From assembly GCA_026120185.1 (NCBI GenBank), contig JANUWF010002422.1, forward strand, positions 1,240,001 through 1,304,000: 64,000 nt of DNA, in the 5' to 3' direction. This stretch comes from Voacanga thouarsii (taxonomy: Eukaryota > Streptophyta > Magnoliopsida > Gentianales > Apocynaceae). The notes under the pieces were generated by a model, which ran no database searches, had not been told where the DNA came from, and saw only the letters and a list, made by a program, of their open reading frames with translations. Shown here piece by piece: positions 61,248-64,000 of the stretch. Position 1 is the stretch's first letter. Every line of letters starts with the position of its first letter. The position numbers and the translations under genes are program-made.

Positions 61248-62767
61248 CTAGTGGGCATACACACCTATGGTGTCTAAGAGTTTCTTGACGATTCTCTCAT
61301 CCAAAGGCTTGGTGAAGAGATCTTCTAGGTTGTTCTTCGAGGCTATTTGTTCCACCACAATTTTTCAACTCTGGATGAAATCCTGGATTAGGTGGTACTT
61401 TTTCTCGATGTGCTTCCCCTTCTTGTGGTTCCTGGGTTCTTTAGATTTCGAGACTGCTCCAGTGTTGTCGCAATACACCACAATCGGTCTGTCCATGTGT
61501 GGAATGATTCCAAGTTCTAAAAGGAACTTCTAGAGCCAGATTGCTTTCTTGGATATCTCTGAAGTTGCCACATATTCAGCTTCCATGGTTGAGCTAGGAA
61601 TGCAAGATTGCTTGATACTCCTCTATGAAACAGCTCCTCTAGATAAGGTGAAGACATACCCACTAGTAGATTTTCTCTTATCCTTATTTACCTGGAAGTC
61701 TAAGTCTGTGTATCCAGTAGGAACCAAGTCATCAGCCCTATAAACCAGTATATAATCTCTCGTACTTTTGAGGTATTTGAGAATATACTTTACAGCTTAC
61801 CAATGAACCTTCCCAGGGTTTGACTGATATTTGCTAACTAAGCATACGACAAAGCAGTTATTTGGCCTAGTGCATAGTATAGTGTACATGAGACTTCCCA
61901 TAGCTGAAGCGTAGGGAATCCTACTCATTCTGTCTTTTTCTTCTTGGGACTTAGGACAGTCCTTTGAATAAAAAGACAACTCGTGTCTGTATGGAATTAG
62001 AGTTCCCTTGCATGAGTCCATGCTGAACTTAGCCAACATCTGGTCAATGTATGTCGCTTGGGATAAGCCTAACATTCTTTGCTTCCTATTTCTAAGAAGC
62101 TTAATCTTGAGAATGTAATTAGCTTCTCCCAAGTCCTTCATACTGAATTGACTAGACAGTCGAACCTTAGTATATGACAATGTTCCTACATCATTCCTAA
62201 TGAGTAGAATGTCATCTACATATAGAACAAGAAAAACCACATTTATGCCTTCTAATTTTCTGTACACGCATGGTTCATCCTCGTTTTAAATAAAACCAAA
62301 AGACTTTACAGTCTCATCAAAACGAATGTTCTATGCTCTAGATGCCCGCTTAAGTCCATAAATGGACTTCTTAAGCTTGCAAACCTTTTGTTCCTGGCCA
62401 TTAGCAATAAAACCTTTCGGTTAGGACATATAGATGTCTTTACTAAGATGGCCATCAAGAAATGCCATCTTGACATCCATTTGACATATCTCATAGTAGT
62501 AATAACATGCGATGGCAAGAAGGATACGGATGGACTTAAGCATGGCTACTGGGGAAAAGGTTTTCTCATAATCGATTCCCTCTTTCTAAGTATAACTTTT
62601 CACCACAAGTCTAGCTTTGAAGGTTTCCATCTTCCCATCCGCTCCTCTCTTCCTCTTGTATACCCACTTACACCTAATGGGTTTTATCCCTTCACGTGAA
62701 GCTACAAGATCCCAAATCTGATTGAAGTACATAGACTCAATCTCAATTTTCATTACTTCATGCCATA
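61248..62767 (-). pseudogene. Ty1/copia reverse transcriptase and RNase H (broken)
   Basis: The minus-strand translation reads from the start of reverse transcriptase (IRCKWVYKRKRGADGKMETF, KARLVVK, FSPVAMLKSIRILLAIA, CQMDVKMAFLDG, VCKLKKSIYGLKRASRA) to the catalytic YVDDILLI at about 62200-62223. It continues through FSMKDLGEANYILKIKLLRN and RPNNCFVVCLVSKYQSNPGK into RNase H (STMEAEYVATSE, VVYCDNTGAV, KEPRNHKKGKHIEKKYHLI). It ends at a TAG at 61248. Several stops interrupt it (for example in SYT*KEG, YMS*PKG, SRA*N and GFI*NED). The N-terminal polyprotein is cut off by the family T LTR inserted at 62768. The YVDD and CDNTGA motifs identify Ty1/copia; I do not assign a lineage. Confidence 0.9.
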
Positions 62768-64000
62768 TGTGAAACCGCAGTCAAAACCAACCTTAGAGTA
62801 AGGGGGTTGGGATGCATATCATATTTTATTGCATGTTTAAATATATTTTTATATGATTTTATATGCATTGAATTTAAGTTTTATAGTCTAGAGGGCTTGA
62901 TTACGATTATTGAGTGAGAAGGGTAAAATGGTAATTTTTGCTTGAGGTGGAAAAAGGGTGATAGCTTGAGGATTGAATAGGACAATATTTTTTAGAGAGA
63001 AAATAAGAACAAGAGTGGTATTAGTTTAGTGGTTAGAGCTTTGGAATTAATTCTTGAAGTCTTGGGTTCAAATTCCATCATGGGAGCTTTAGAATGATTA
63101 AATTTTATTTTTTCTTGGGAAGTGGAATTTTCGGCCTTATGTGCTTTGGAATAGGGTAGAGATGTTATCCTAAGAGAGGCATGATAGGAGTACCCTAATC
63201 CTATTCTTTTGCTCTACACAAAATTCCTAAGGGGAATTCATTTCCTCTTGATCCTTAATTTTTCCTATTTCTCAATTCATTAGTTTGTTCAATTTGTTCA
63301 AGCCGATTTTATTCTAGAAAAATTCTAGCAATGTGCTGTGGCTTTCAAGTGACCAAATGGAAGAGAGGGAAGGATTTCAAGTGAATTAATTTCCCTAGTC
63401 AACTTTCTAAAAACTTCACTCTAGCTAGGTTCATTTTCCTTCATGCATAGAACTGAAAATTTTCTAGCTTTTTGTGCCTTCAAGGTGTCGAAATTCTCAG
63501 CAATTATTCCCTTCCAAATGCTACCAGAAAATGGCCCTCTTGATCAGCTTGAAACCTGGAATTTTCTGACCAATTTTGAACTACACAAATGCTGTGCAAA
63601 ACCAGAAAATTTTCTGGGCAAAATCGCAGCATGGGTGAGTTCAAATCAAGCTGTTTTCTTCCAGTTTTTCTCCAGCTCCTTAGCCACATTTTTCCTCCAT
63701 GAAGAAGGCTGAAAACCAGCCTTGAAAGACCTCTGAATACCCCCTCAAACCCTCTGCAAACTAACTGAACAATGGCAGAAAAATCTGCCCAAAATTTTCC
63801 TACAAACTTGCGAAATCACTGAACACAATTTCCAGCTTTGTTCACCTTCAGCCTTATCCGAAACCTTCACCATTTTTCTGCACAAACTTCTCTTGAATAG
63901 TCATGAACTGAGCTCCATTGTCTTCCCTAAGCTCCTGCACGAAATTCAGACATGGCTGCCCAAAAATCTTTCTAAAAAAATTACTGCAATCATGCTTGAT
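62768..64000 (+). mobile_element. Family T LTR (plus), first 1.2 kb, cut by the window edge
   Basis: It starts TGTGAAACCGCAGTC, inserted into the copia reverse transcriptase (left flank CCATA at 62763-62767), and follows the 39053 copy to the end of the window. The target duplication cannot be checked here. Confidence 0.9.
63022..63076 (+). promoter_or_regulatory. tRNA-like A/B box pair
   Basis: The A box TAGTTTAGTGG (63022-63032, first G mutated) is followed by TTAGAGC, and the B box GGTTCAAATTCC lies at 63065-63076, 43 bases apart. It is 254 bases from the LTR start. Confidence 0.55.

Noticed and set aside
1..64000. Integrated pararetrovirus (caulimovirus type) sequence
   Set aside because: All reverse transcriptases found have clear Ty3/gypsy or Ty1/copia LTR context, and no movement-protein or coat-protein motif was recognised.

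Overview
The window is plant nuclear DNA, almost certainly from a eudicot-type genome. It is AT-rich, full of long noncoding stretches, and contains several lineages of plant LTR retrotransposon: Ty3/gypsy chromoviruses (Tekay/Del-like and Reina-like), Athila-like Ty3/gypsy, and Ty1/copia. I found no intact host gene, no rRNA or tRNA gene, and nothing bacterial. Every recognisable coding region belongs to a retrotransposon and every one is broken by stops, frameshifts or truncation. The species cannot be named from this sequence.

Layout. 1-4544: remnants of an old minus-strand Tekay-like element (LTR start, protease, gag, a leader ORF, primer site, a scrap of 5' LTR), with part of another LTR inserted in it. 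4545-9090: a truncated plus-strand LTR of the main family (called family T here; starts TGTGAAACC, ends GGGTGTTACA, about 4.3 kb) fused to a plus-strand gypsy reverse transcriptase fragment. 10242-11991 and 12858-14549: two solo Ty1/copia LTRs in opposite orientation, flanked by unassigned DNA. 15241-31368: an old diverged T-like LTR split by a full-length family T element (16873-30948, minus strand, 14.1 kb) with 4.3-kb LTRs, a polypurine tract, a broken gag-pol with chromodomain, and an extra acidic leader ORF upstream of gag. 31369-34294: a copia LTR split by a solo Athila-like LTR. 34295-51605: a five-level nest. A Reina-like element is split by a solo copia LTR, which is split by a solo Athila LTR, which is split by a solo T LTR (+), which is split by another solo T LTR (-). 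51841-55408: a diverged T-like LTR. 55409-59285: the 3' part of an Athila-like element. 59286-62767: the 3' part of a Ty1/copia element. 62768-64000: the start of another T LTR.

What ties the region together is repeated insertion of a few families into one another, followed by LTR-LTR recombination to solo LTRs and by decay that looks dominated by C-to-T changes (TG termini turned into TA, Trp and Gln codons turned into stops). Target site duplications read directly from the sequence support most insertions.

Two observations look potentially undescribed. First, all eight T and T-like LTR copies that contain the region carry a tRNA-like Pol III A box/B box pair about 250 bases from the LTR start, with 43-44 base spacing and, in the family T copies, a T-run downstream. 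Second, two diverged Tekay-like elements each have an acidic ORF between the primer binding site and gag with similar endings. A third point of interest is the LTR-in-LTR insertion at 39053-47684, which makes a hairpin-forming inverted repeat with roughly 3-kb arms.
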